A stretch of 64,000 nt of DNA from Spirosoma taeanense (GTDB lineage Bacteria; Bacteroidota; Bacteroidia; Cytophagales; Spirosomataceae): NCBI RefSeq assembly GCF_013127955.1, contig NZ_CP053435.1, positions 1,364,001 to 1,428,000 on the forward strand, read 5' to 3'. Of the stretch, positions 17,929 to 26,315 are shown piece after piece. A program made the translations under genes and the position numbers. Each line of letters begins with the position of its first letter. Position 1 is the first letter of the stretch. The notes below the pieces were generated by a model. It worked only from the letters and a program-made list of their open reading frames with translations. It was not told where the DNA came from and made no database searches.

Positions 17929-18471
17929 CTAATCGATTACTTCGCTTTCAATGGCGAGAAAATGCGTTAATTCACCCTGCTTGTCATAGAGGGGATCGAT
18001 CTGAACGCGGCAGATATAGGATTCTCCATTTTTACGATAGTTCAGTAAATCGGCCTTCACCGAACTGGCCCGCCGGAGTGAATCACGAACACGTAGCATG
18101 GTGGCAGAATCTGTATCCGGCCCCTGCAGGAGTTTTGGCGTATGGCCAATGGCCTCTGAACTGGAATAGCCGGTCATGGTCAGAAAACTGCGACTTGTCC
18201 ATAAAATTGTTTTTGACAGATCGGTCAATACCAGCGTAAAGCCCTGATTCAGTTTGTTACGATAAGCGTTACGCTGCCGCCGGGAGAGGTCCCAGTCAAA
18301 AATTTCGCTGAGCTGCTCGAATAAGGCCATCTCTTTTCGATTGGCACGTTCTTGTGCCTGTGTCAGCATAAAGATTTCATAACAGGCTACCGGATATGAC
18401 CGGCTCCCTTCCTGCCGGGAGCGGCTGTACACCCGATTGACCAATTCTGCGTACGATTCTGAGATGTGCAT
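17929..18471 (-). CDS. LOV-like PAS domain protein lacking the photoactive cysteine
   Basis: The 180-residue protein has an N-terminal helical region (1 to about 72) and a C-terminal PAS domain (about 76-178). The domain is strikingly LOV-like: TGYSSSEAIG, LLQGPDTDSAT and LLNYRKNGE all match LOV consensus positions. In true LOV photoreceptors the FMN-binding segment reads GxNCRFLQ. Here it is GHTPKLLQ, so proline (Pro112) replaces the cysteine that forms the flavin adduct, and Cys154 replaces one conserved asparagine. The protein therefore should not form the usual photoadduct. It may bind flavin or another ligand, or use the PAS only for protein contacts. No output domain is fused, so it may work with a separate partner. 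Confidence 0.85.
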   Translation of the reverse strand: MHISESYAELVNRVYSRSRQEGSRSYPVACYEIFMLTQAQERANRKEMALFEQLSEIFDWDLSRRQRNAYRNKLNQGFTLVLTDLSKTILWTSRSFLTMTGYSSSEAIGHTPKLLQGPDTDSATMLRVRDSLRRASSVKADLLNYRKNGESYICRVQIDPLYDKQGELTHFLAIESEVID

Positions 18472-18573
18472 AGCCGCGTAAGTTTACTATTTTGTTAGAA
18501 AGATAGAGTCTGGCGAAAGGCAAACCTAATTATAGTCCAATGATAGGCCCCTAAACAAGCGTCAGACTAAAAA

Positions 18574-18598
18574 AAATCAGACGAAAATCGCCTGATTT
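18574..18598 (-). terminator. Minus-strand hairpin followed by T-run
   Basis: Read on the minus strand, an AAATCAG/CTGATTT stem with an inner CGA/TCG pair and a TTT loop is followed by eight T residues. It has the form of a terminator for leftward transcription, yet the only leftward gene upstream is the phospholipase, about 550 bases away beyond the tRNA. The purpose is unclear. Confidence 0.4.
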
Positions 18599-18653
18599 CC
18601 AATGGCTGCGCGCTGGTAAGGTTTACCGAAACAAACTTTTTTAAGGATGGCTC

Positions 18654-18684
18654 TTGCGTAGAACGACAAAAGCCTCTACTTTTG
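18654..18684 (+). promoter_or_regulatory. Promoter of tRNA-Asp
   Basis: TTG at 18654-18656, a 20-base spacer, and TACTTTTG at 18677-18684 match the Bacteroidota primary sigma consensus (TTG, 17-23 bases, TAnnTTTG). The tRNA begins 44 bases downstream, so a short leader would be trimmed by RNase P. Confidence 0.75.
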
Positions 18685-18727
18685 TGCCACGATTAAGGAA
18701 AACGGCAACGTCACCTGAAAGGAAATT

Positions 18728-18804
18728 GGTTCGGTAGTTCAGTTGGTTAGAATACCTGCCTGTCACGCAGGGGGTCGCGGGTTCGAGCCCCGTCCGGACC
18801 GCCA
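18728..18804 (+). tRNA. tRNA-Asp (anticodon GTC)
   Basis: The 77-base cloverleaf carries an encoded 3' CCA. The acceptor stem GGTTCGG pairs with CCGGACC, including one G-U pair. The anticodon stem CCTGC/GCAGG encloses CTGTCAC with anticodon GTC at 18762-18764. The T-arm contains GGTTCGAGCC. A consensus promoter lies upstream and a Rho-independent terminator nine bases downstream, so it is a single-gene unit. Confidence 0.97.
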
Positions 18805-18812
18805 ACAAAATC

Positions 18813-18844
18813 AAGCACTTAGCAGAAATGTTAAGTGCTTTTTT
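18813..18844 (+). terminator. Intrinsic terminator of tRNA-Asp
   Basis: A perfect 9-bp stem (AAGCACTTA / TAAGTGCTT) with a 10-base loop is followed by a run of six T residues, nine bases after the tRNA end. Confidence 0.85.
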
Positions 18845-19149
18845 CATTTAAGCCTTTACTGATTTAAATAAGGAGTTTACCTAAAACCTGGCTTAAGTGC
18901 TTCGGGAAGCGGTTTCGGGGGCTAACAGACGGGATGCTGTACTTAACCAGTTGTTATCTTTTCTTGCCCGGTAAGGAAAGTAACAAGTGCAAGCTAACGA
19001 ACAAACAGCTACCTGCACAGACTGGCAAACCGGTAATTGAAATCACAAAGGAAGTAGTATGGCTTTACCCTAAGTTTCTCAAAGGTTGCTAAACTGTTAA
19101 GATTAAACCGGTGAGTACGTTGTCAGCAGCAGAAATGTTGGTTCTAGGT
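18845..19149. other. Intergenic stretch without recognised gene
   Basis: About 305 bases between the tRNA terminator and the phospholipase stop. I find no supported reading frame, no RNA family I recognise, and no repeat of the tRNA 3' end that would mark an attachment site. The decamer TTAAGTGCTT of the terminator recurs once near 18893. Confidence 0.5.
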
Positions 19150-20226
19150 TTATTTCGACACCAATGGGTTCGGGCGGAGGTAGTCGCCGTTGTCGAAGCT
19201 GATCGTGAAGTCTGATTTGAAATGCGTGCTGGGGAGGTAGTAATCCGTCGTAATAACCTGTGCGCCCGACCGGCAGGCCACCGCAAATCGGCTCCTGTCG
19301 TTAGTGCGGGCTTCGCGGGTATCAGCGTCGGCGCGGGTGCGGACGAAATAGCCTTTTTTTACCAGTTCCTGAATCCGGGCTTCGTCCCGAACGGGTTCGT
19401 TCATGACCACAAACGCGGCTTCGGGCGTTCCCGGCTCGCTATTGGTGAACAGCACCCGATTCCATAGGGAAGAATGACCGGCAATATAAGTGGCCCGTTT
19501 CTGACCAGTTTCGTCGAGTACAAAGAGAAACTTGCCCCGTGCAGCTTTTAATACAGGCCAGCTTCCCGCCAGCACGGCCCTTTCAAGCGTTTCTTGTTTA
19601 CCCCGTATATCGTCCGGCATGATGAGTTTCTGGCGGCCCAGTCCTGCTACTATTATGCTGTCTAACTGGTCGAGGACAAAAGCCGTAAACGGCTCTGGAA
19701 TGGTGAAGCCCGGTCGATTTATCCCGTCGTCTTTGGCGTTCATTGTAATAAAGACCGGGTAATGTTTCGGGTGCGCGTCGGACCAGTTTTTCAACTCACG
19801 CAGGCATCCCGCAAACGTTGGGCAGTTGCTCCGGAAATCAATGTCCTGAATGTGCAGCACCTTAAAGCCCGGCGTGTTCATTTCTCCATTCGAATCAAAA
19901 GGTGCCTGGCCTTTAGCCAGGTCAAGTCCTTTCGGGTGGGCGTATTTTCCGCCTTTCGCGTCGGCATAGACGTCTATTTCGAGATTTAGCAGGCCCCGGT
20001 CGAGCTGCTCCGTCAGGCTAACGTGACTATACTCAATGGCTTTGAACCGGACGGAATCTGTTCGGGTCAGCAGAGCAAACAGAGCCGGGTCAATGGCCTG
20101 TTTATAACTGTTGTGTGAACCGATGCACTGAATCTGATTCAATTTCAGTGTGTCCGGCACCGGGGGCAACTGTGGAACGAGCACAGCGCTTACCGCCAGC
20201 GGCAGTAAGCCCAGTAAGTATTTCAT
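19150..20226 (-). CDS. Secreted Ca2+-dependent phosphoinositide phospholipase C-like protein (PI-PLC-C1 family)
   Basis: The 358-residue protein has a signal peptide (MKYLLGLLPLAVSAVLV) and a PI-PLC-type TIM barrel. The first catalytic histidine lies in CIGSHNSYKQ (about residue 38). The metal-binding acidic cluster is in LEIDVYADAKGGKYAHP, and a second histidine is in KVLHIQDIDFRSNC. The family cleaves the phosphodiester of phosphoinositides or related inositol or glycerophosphodiester compounds. A typical late barrel motif is SDFTISFDNGDYLRPNP. It is the last gene of a leftward SusC/SusD operon, 94 bases after SusD, so it probably acts in the periplasm or at the surface on whatever that transporter imports. 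The actual substrate is inferred, not shown. Confidence 0.82.
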   Translation of the reverse strand: MKYLLGLLPLAVSAVLVPQLPPVPDTLKLNQIQCIGSHNSYKQAIDPALFALLTRTDSVRFKAIEYSHVSLTEQLDRGLLNLEIDVYADAKGGKYAHPKGLDLAKGQAPFDSNGEMNTPGFKVLHIQDIDFRSNCPTFAGCLRELKNWSDAHPKHYPVFITMNAKDDGINRPGFTIPEPFTAFVLDQLDSIIVAGLGRQKLIMPDDIRGKQETLERAVLAGSWPVLKAARGKFLFVLDETGQKRATYIAGHSSLWNRVLFTNSEPGTPEAAFVVMNEPVRDEARIQELVKKGYFVRTRADADTREARTNDRSRFAVACRSGAQVITTDYYLPSTHFKSDFTISFDNGDYLRPNPLVSK

Positions 20227-20319
20227 AGTGAGAAAGGAATTGAAGCAGTCATGGACTGGCAGGTTACTGACCAGTCCATGACCACACTCAGGTTATTCAG
20301 CGAAGTCACTCTGATCAGC

Positions 20320-21996
20320 TTAATAGCTGGGGTTCTGGGCCAGATAGCCCGGTATGTTCGAAGCACCGTCGATGGCCGTTTGCGGAATCGGGAAGATGCG
20401 TTTTTGTGGATCCGAATTTGTCTTTTCGGTCCAGGTTCCTTCATACTTACCGAACCGGATCATGTCACTCCGGCGCAGGCATTCCCAGTAGAGTTCGAAA
20501 CCGCGTTCGCGAAACAGCAGGTCGAGGTTCATGCTCGCCAGCGCCGGAGCCGGTTTTAGGGCTGTCCGGGCGGCTCGTACGGTGTTTACGTCGGCCAGGG
20601 CACCAGCCGCATCGTTGCTTTTGCGCAGTTTGGCCTCGGCCCGCATCAGGTACACATCAGCCAGACGCACGATGGAAATATCGGCATCGCCCAGGTTCCG
20701 GCCCGACTGTGACTTTTTGCTGAACTCGTATTTCAGCACCCGGTAGCCCGTGCTGTAGTTGCTGCCCGCCACGGTGAAGTCAACCTGTTCGATGAAATTT
20801 ACGGGTAGGGTTGGCCGGTTGCGGGTTACGTTGAAGAGTTTGCCAACCCGGTAATTATTACCGCACCGGACAAACGCGCCGTTCACCCGGAGCAGGCCAT
20901 ACTGCTGACCGCGCAGAATCCCCCGGTTCATGTTCACATCGCTGGCCGCCACGCAGGAGTCAGCCGGAATGGTCATGTTCTGTCTGTAAAAGCGGGGGTC
21001 AATACCGGCCGGGTCGTTGGGCGCGTAGGCATTTACCCAGGTGCGGTAGTAATCCGGCGTAATGGCCGGACCGTCGGTACCGTTGGCTGCCGGGAAAGCG
21101 GGCAGCGGAAACTGGTCGCCCGACAGCGAGAAGTACGCCAGGCGATTGTGTCCGTTCAGTTCGGCCCGCTGGTCAACGGCAAAAATCAGTTCTTTGTTGT
21201 CGTGGTTGTTGTCGTTGAATAAGGAAAAGTAATCCGGGGACAGCTGATATTGACCTGAATTGATAATCTTGTCGCAATACTCCACGACCTTGTTCATATC
21301 TTCAGGCTTGAACGTGAACTGAGCAGCGTACCGGTCGCGATAAACAGCCGCGTTCAGGTGCAGCCGCGCCAGCAGACCCCATACCGCGCCTTTGGTCAGC
21401 CGGCCGGGACCCACCGTCGTCAGCAGATTCGGCTCGGCGGCCAGAAATTCGCTCTTGACATATTCCAGCGCCTGTTCACCGCGCAGGATTTGTGAGTTAG
21501 ACTGCGGATCGTCCTTGACAAACACTATTCCGAACAGGTCGAGCATCAGCATATTGTAGTACGCCCGCATTCCCCGCGCTTCGGCCACATAGGTTTTCGT
21601 GTTCGGGTCGTTGATCGTTGGCAGGGTATTCAGCGCCGTAACCGAACGCGAGATGCCCTGCGCCAGCAGCAGCCAGGTGTTCCGAAGGTTCGGGTCCGTA
21701 CTGGTGTGGGTATGCTGGTGCAGGGCGATGTAAATCCCGTTATCGCCCCAGTCCGTGCCACCCCGATACGGCAGAATGGCCTCATCGGTCGAAATCTCCT
21801 GAATGGCAAAATAGGTCGTATGCGTAAAGACGTCCGGCAAACGGGCGTAAACCGGGGCAATGTTGCCATCGGCTGCCTGTTTATCGGTTAAGCCTGTTGC
21901 CGAGGCTTCATCGAGTACGTTCTCGGCCAGATCCGTACAGCTGTTCAGCAATAGCAGGCTGAGCAGGGTTATGGTTGATAGAATGATCTTTTTCAT
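20320..21996 (-). CDS. SusD/RagB-family nutrient-binding lipoprotein
   Basis: Surface lipoprotein that works as a lid over the SusC channel. The 558-residue product starts at ATG 21996 with a lipoprotein signal (MKKIILSTITLLSLLLLNSC, Cys20). The listed longer frame starts at a TTG three codons earlier and is less likely. The N-terminal SusD-like helices and TPRs are followed by the C-terminal RagB/SusD domain with the usual LRRSDMIRFGKYEG and RIFPIPQTAID. It lies 56 bases downstream of SusC, with a hairpin in the gap, and upstream of the phospholipase. Binding specificity cannot be read from sequence. Confidence 0.95.
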   Translation of the reverse strand: MKKIILSTITLLSLLLLNSCTDLAENVLDEASATGLTDKQAADGNIAPVYARLPDVFTHTTYFAIQEISTDEAILPYRGGTDWGDNGIYIALHQHTHTSTDPNLRNTWLLLAQGISRSVTALNTLPTINDPNTKTYVAEARGMRAYYNMLMLDLFGIVFVKDDPQSNSQILRGEQALEYVKSEFLAAEPNLLTTVGPGRLTKGAVWGLLARLHLNAAVYRDRYAAQFTFKPEDMNKVVEYCDKIINSGQYQLSPDYFSLFNDNNHDNKELIFAVDQRAELNGHNRLAYFSLSGDQFPLPAFPAANGTDGPAITPDYYRTWVNAYAPNDPAGIDPRFYRQNMTIPADSCVAASDVNMNRGILRGQQYGLLRVNGAFVRCGNNYRVGKLFNVTRNRPTLPVNFIEQVDFTVAGSNYSTGYRVLKYEFSKKSQSGRNLGDADISIVRLADVYLMRAEAKLRKSNDAAGALADVNTVRAARTALKPAPALASMNLDLLFRERGFELYWECLRRSDMIRFGKYEGTWTEKTNSDPQKRIFPIPQTAIDGASNIPGYLAQNPSY

Positions 21997-22006
21997 GAGT
22001 ATCAAT

Positions 22007-22041
22007 AGACCTGTAAGGTTTTTTTAAAACTTTGTGGGTCT
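22007..22041. repeat. Imperfect palindrome between susC and susD
   Basis: AGACCTGTAAGGTTTT pairs with AAAACTTTGTGGGTCT across a three-base loop, giving a 16-bp stem once G-U pairs are allowed. It may stabilise the susC message or lower expression of susD. A similar palindrome occurs at 63258-63294. Confidence 0.55.
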
Positions 22042-22052
22042 TTTTAAGCAGT

Positions 22053-25000
22053 TTAAAACGTCAGATTGAGGCCAAATACAAACGAGCGGGCTTTAGGATA
22101 GCTCAGGTAGTCAATACCATAGGATGAAATGCCGTTGACGGTGCGGTCGGTGTTTACTTCCGGGTCGAAGCCGTTGTATTTCGTAATCACGAACAGGTTC
22201 TGGCCGGTTGCTGAGAACCGGATGCCCGAAATCCAGCGTTTCATGCCAATCAGATTCGGGTCGAGGTTATAACCCAGCGTCAGGTTGTTCAGCCGGAAGA
22301 AAGCGCCGTCTTTCAGGAAGCGGGTCGATACCGGAGCTGAGTTGTTGATCGACTCCGTCGGTTCACCAATCGATTCGGCCGGGCCATTCAGTCCTTTTAC
22401 CAGACGAGCTTTGTAGAAGAAGGCATTGGCGGTGTTGTCATACAGTTTGTTACCCGCTACTCCGTTGAAGTTGGCCGTCAGGTCGAAACCTTTGTAAGCT
22501 ATGCTGCCGTTTACGTTGAACTGTCGCGTGGGGAGCGCACTGCCAGCCGCAATCCGGTCTTTGTCCGTTCCGCCGATACCGTCGCCGTCAGTATCTCTGT
22601 ATTTGCTGACGCCTTTTTCGTCAATGCCGATATACTCGCGCAGAAAGAACGTTCCGATCGGCTGGCCATTCACGTAACCGTTAACAGTAGCTGAGGTCAG
22701 CCCCGCCCCCGTTGCCGAACCCGACGTAATAACCGAGTAGGGTGAGTTGTTAACTCTATTTTTGATAAACGTGATGTTACCGCCAACCGTAAAGCGGAAG
22801 CCACTCTGGTTAACGTACCGGTAGTTCAGTTCCAGTTCTAGCCCCTGGTTGGTAATGGTCATGTCGGGCACGTTGGTCCAGTACGTAGCGGCTGGTTGAA
22901 TGGGGTCGGCGGGAATCACTTCGAGCAGAATCTTACCCGATACCTTCCGGAAGTAATCCACTGTACCCGTCAGGGCGCTGTTGAAGAAGCCAAAATCCAG
23001 GCCCAGGTCGGTTTGGGTCGATACCTCCCACTGAATATCGGGGTTAGCCAGGCGGGTATAGGTGGTTCCGGCCGGATAGCTCGTCGAATTGTCGAGGGGA
23101 TAGCTGGTTGTAGCGCCAACCTGCGAGGTAAACAATGCCTGAGTGATCTTGGAGGGAATCTCCTGATTTCCTGTCTGGCCCCAGCCCGCCCGCAGTTTCA
23201 GGTCCGAGAACGGCCCCGATTGCAAAAACGATTCTTCCGATAATCGCCAACCGGCCGAAATCGATGGGAAAACGCCATACTTATTATTAGCGCCGAACTT
23301 GCTCGATCCGTCGGCCCGCACTGTTGCCGTGAGCAGGTAACGATCCTTGTACTGGTAGTTGGCCCGGGCGAAGAACGACTGCAGCTCATTTTCAAGGGCA
23401 AACCCTCCCGGCCGGTTATTGGCCAGCGTCAGGTCCTGGCCAAGCCCAGGGTTGTAAATCGGCTCAATAGGTGAAATGGGGAATTTGTTGATGCTCCAGT
23501 TCCGGCCAGAGATCGAAAACTTCTGGTAGGAGTGTCCTAACAGCGCCGACAGATTATGATTATTCCAACCGCGGGTGTAGGTGAAATAGTTCTCAATCAA
23601 AACGTTCTGGTTGTTACCATAGATGCTTTCAAGCCGCCCGTCCTGCTGGGGAACCGTACTGGGCAGCGACTGTACGTCGCGCGTTGAACTGGCGTTATCG
23701 ACGCCCAGATTCAGCTTGTACACCAGGTCTTTGGTGATCTTGAACGAGGGCGAAACGGTCGCTACCACCCGGTTGATCGTTGTCACATCTTTCTGCAAAG
23801 CATACGTAATCAGCGGGTTAGTGAAAGCCTGGTAACGCGCCGGAGCACCGGTGGCGTCGTAGGCCGGGTAGGTCGGGTTTGCTGAAAGAGCCGCGCCAAT
23901 GACGCCCTCAATGGATGGTCGTTCGTTGAAGGTCTGCGAAGCGGTCAGGTTCACATCCAGCGCCAGCCGGTCTTCCAGAAACTTCTGCGATGCATTGAAT
24001 CGGCCCGTGTATCGGTTAAACTGGCTATTCTTCAGGATGCCCGGCTGTTTCTGTACGCTCAGGGAGCCGTAATACGTGAGCCGGTCGCTTCCACCACTCA
24101 GACCCACGTTGTAATCCTGCGTAACGGCCGTCTGCGTGATTTCGCGCTGCCAGTCGGTCGAGGCTTTCTGATCGTCGAGTACACCGCCGGCGGCTACGAC
24201 CTGCCGACGATACTCGTCGGCCGAGAAAAGCGGTAGTGGGCGCGCGATGTTTGAGATGCCGATATTTGCTGCAACGGTCAGGTTCGAAGTTCCCGCTTTT
24301 CCTTTCTTGGTTGTGATCAGAATCACGCCGTTGGCCCCGCGTGCGCCGTAAATGGCCGTTGCCGAGGCATCCTTCAGGACGTCGATGGATTCGATATCCT
24401 GCGGGTTCAGAAAGCTAAGCGGATTAGTAGCCCCGCCGGTGCTGGAGTTGTCGAGCGGAATCCCGTCGAGTACAAACAGGGGCGTACTGCCCGTTCTTAC
24501 GCCACCAGGGCCGCGCACCGTAATGGTCTGACGTCCGCCCGGCTCACCACTGACCGAGGTGACGTTGACCCCGGCCACTTTTCCCTGCAGTAACTGCTCC
24601 GGCGAGTTAATGATACCCCGATTAAATTCTGTACTCTTAACCGTGGTCAGCGCGCCCGTTGCGTCTTTTTTGGTTGTGGTCCCGTAACCGATAACCACCA
24701 CCTGCGCCAGCTCGGAGGCCGAAGGTTTGAGCGAAACGTTAATGGTGGTTCGGTTGCCCACGCGCACCTCCTGCGACTGAAAGCCAATAAAGCCAATGAC
24801 GAGCACGGCATCTTCGTTCGGGACCGCAATCCGGTAGTTACCGTTAGCATCGGTCGTTGTGCCGCGCGTTGTCCCTTTCAACAGGACGGTACATCCCGCC
24901 AGGGCTTCGTTGGTGCTTCCGTCCGTAACCCGCCCGCTGATCGTTACGTCGGCGGCTGGTTTGAAGTGGACAGAAACTACTGTTCCGCCGGGATTTGAAT

Positions 25001-25106
25001 CTGGGTTTTTCGCCTGTGTAGTCAATGATGAAGCTACCAGCCAAAGCCAGAGTATGAACCGCCATCTAGCTATAGGTGGCGGTGAAGCAAGATAGAGATC
25101 AGTCAT
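22053..25106 (-). CDS. SusC/RagA-family TonB-dependent outer-membrane transporter
   Basis: The roughly 1017-residue protein starts at ATG 25106, followed by a signal sequence (FILWLWLVASSLTTQA). The frame also opens upstream at a GTG that overlaps a promoter-like element, which is less likely. A carboxypeptidase-regulatory-like domain follows (VTISGRVTDGSTNEALAGC), then the plug with the SusC signature LKDASATAIYGARGANGV, then a long beta-barrel ending NLTF with an aromatic final residue. With its SusD partner it imports ligands across the outer membrane, powered by TonB. The operon ends with a phospholipase-like enzyme rather than a glycosidase. The neighbouring two-component genes could be its regulators, but they lie 440 bases away. 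Confidence 0.97.
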   Translation of the reverse strand: MTDLYLASPPPIARWRFILWLWLVASSLTTQAKNPDSNPGGTVVSVHFKPAADVTISGRVTDGSTNEALAGCTVLLKGTTRGTTTDANGNYRIAVPNEDAVLVIGFIGFQSQEVRVGNRTTINVSLKPSASELAQVVVIGYGTTTKKDATGALTTVKSTEFNRGIINSPEQLLQGKVAGVNVTSVSGEPGGRQTITVRGPGGVRTGSTPLFVLDGIPLDNSSTGGATNPLSFLNPQDIESIDVLKDASATAIYGARGANGVILITTKKGKAGTSNLTVAANIGISNIARPLPLFSADEYRRQVVAAGGVLDDQKASTDWQREITQTAVTQDYNVGLSGGSDRLTYYGSLSVQKQPGILKNSQFNRYTGRFNASQKFLEDRLALDVNLTASQTFNERPSIEGVIGAALSANPTYPAYDATGAPARYQAFTNPLITYALQKDVTTINRVVATVSPSFKITKDLVYKLNLGVDNASSTRDVQSLPSTVPQQDGRLESIYGNNQNVLIENYFTYTRGWNNHNLSALLGHSYQKFSISGRNWSINKFPISPIEPIYNPGLGQDLTLANNRPGGFALENELQSFFARANYQYKDRYLLTATVRADGSSKFGANNKYGVFPSISAGWRLSEESFLQSGPFSDLKLRAGWGQTGNQEIPSKITQALFTSQVGATTSYPLDNSTSYPAGTTYTRLANPDIQWEVSTQTDLGLDFGFFNSALTGTVDYFRKVSGKILLEVIPADPIQPAATYWTNVPDMTITNQGLELELNYRYVNQSGFRFTVGGNITFIKNRVNNSPYSVITSGSATGAGLTSATVNGYVNGQPIGTFFLREYIGIDEKGVSKYRDTDGDGIGGTDKDRIAAGSALPTRQFNVNGSIAYKGFDLTANFNGVAGNKLYDNTANAFFYKARLVKGLNGPAESIGEPTESINNSAPVSTRFLKDGAFFRLNNLTLGYNLDPNLIGMKRWISGIRFSATGQNLFVITKYNGFDPEVNTDRTVNGISSYGIDYLSYPKARSFVFGLNLTF

Positions 25107-25547
25107 GATGTGTTGGGGATTAAGGGTAGCAAAGTTCACGGTAATCGCTTCCGTTTTGCCTGTAAAATAGATATTTAAAAATAATTTAATAACAATTCAG
25201 GCAGTATTTATGTGCGGGGTTGGCAGCCACCTGGCGAACAGGCGTCACTGTGGCGGAACTGGTAATAATGCACTGGGGGATAAAGAATTATATTCTGAGA
25301 TATATTATTGCTCAACGCCTGAATACGCAGAGAGTGACTGCCCGGATGGACGTCGTTTTACGCGAGAAGAGAAAGAAAAATAGACAGGATTCAGAAAAAC
25401 CAGTCGCGCTTTATTAAGAAATAACAGCAGACAGACTAAAGAGGTAATTCTTGCGTAATATGGGCATGGAAGGCGGAGCCGAATAACCCGTTCCGGCTTT
25501 TGGTAATAGGCGGGTTAGGCCGGTGTCGATAGGCGGAATAGGCTTAC
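25107..25547. other. Intergenic region with susC promoter area
   Basis: It holds GAACTTTG on the minus strand (25130-25137), one mismatch from the -7 consensus and a plausible susC promoter element. ATAGGCGG occurs twice (25506-25513 and 25529-25536), 23 bases apart, near the two-component stop. A 65-codon plus-strand frame at 25220-25417 has no supporting feature. Confidence 0.4.
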
Positions 25548-26315
25548 TCACAGCCACCGGCTGATAAACTGGCCGAAAGCATCTTTATACTGGTCACTGA
25601 CGGGGATTGTGGTTGCTCCAATCTGAACGGAGTTCCGCGTAACGGCATCGATTTGATCCAGAGCGACGATAAACGACCGGTGCACACGCATAAACCGTTT
25701 GGGCGGAAGTTTTTCTTCGAGAACCTTCAGACTAGTTAGGGATAACAGCGGCTTGGCTGGGTCGCTCTGGCGATACACCTTTACGTAGTCTTTAAGCCCC
25801 TCGATGTACAGAATGTCCTGGTGGGCAACCCGAACCAGTTGATACTCGGCTTTTAGGAATAAGTAGTCGTCAGCCGCTTCGACGGGCTGGGGTGGGGCGG
25901 GGGAGATTACGAACGGTGCAGGTTCTGGTCGATGCACCAGTTCGAAGTACTGGCGGGCCTTACTGGCTGCCCGCAGAAACTCTTCGTAATTGAATGGCTT
26001 CAGCAGATAATCCAGGGCGTCGACCCGAAAACCATCGAGGGCAAACTGATCGAAAGCCGTCGTGAAAATAATTCGCGTCGTGTGCGCCCCCCGGTTGCTG
26101 CGTTCCAGCACGCGGGCCAGTTCAAGCCCCGTCAGGTCGGGCATCTGGATGTCCAGAAAAATAACGTCCACTGTTTGTGTCAACAGGCCCTGCAGGGCTT
26201 CTACGGCGCTGCTATATCGGCCAACCAGCTTTAGAAAAGGTGTTTTTTCGATAAAGGCGCTAACCAGTCCCAGCGCCAGGGGTTCGTCGTCGACGGCGAT
26301 GCAGGTCAGAGTCAT
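25548..26315 (-). CDS. LytTR-family response regulator
   Basis: The 255-residue protein has an N-terminal receiver domain (about 1-120) with acidic pocket residues Asp9 and Asp10, phosphoacceptor Asp55 in FLDIQMPD, and KPF near residue 107. A proline-rich linker and a C-terminal LytTR DNA-binding domain (about 150-255, ILYIEGLKDYVKVY, RVHRSFIVALDQID) follow. It would be phosphorylated by the kinase encoded immediately upstream, with which it overlaps by four bases (ATGA). LytTR domains bind direct or inverted repeats in promoters. The 20-bp inverted repeat at 27468-27535 is a candidate target by position, but nothing in the sequence proves it. Confidence 0.95.
   Translation of the reverse strand: MTLTCIAVDDEPLALGLVSAFIEKTPFLKLVGRYSSAVEALQGLLTQTVDVIFLDIQMPDLTGLELARVLERSNRGAHTTRIIFTTAFDQFALDGFRVDALDYLLKPFNYEEFLRAASKARQYFELVHRPEPAPFVISPAPPQPVEAADDYLFLKAEYQLVRVAHQDILYIEGLKDYVKVYRQSDPAKPLLSLTSLKVLEEKLPPKRFMRVHRSFIVALDQIDAVTRNSVQIGATTIPVSDQYKDAFGQFISRWL

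Noticed and set aside
18641-18847. Minus-strand 68-residue reading frame containing RTGLEPATPCVTGRYSN
   Set aside because: It is the antisense translation of tRNA-Asp and its terminator. This kind of peptide is a well-known false gene over tRNA loci.
25220-25417. A 65-codon plus-strand frame in the susC promoter gap
   Set aside because: No promoter, family resemblance or conserved motif. The sequence is AT-rich at its centre and probably regulatory.
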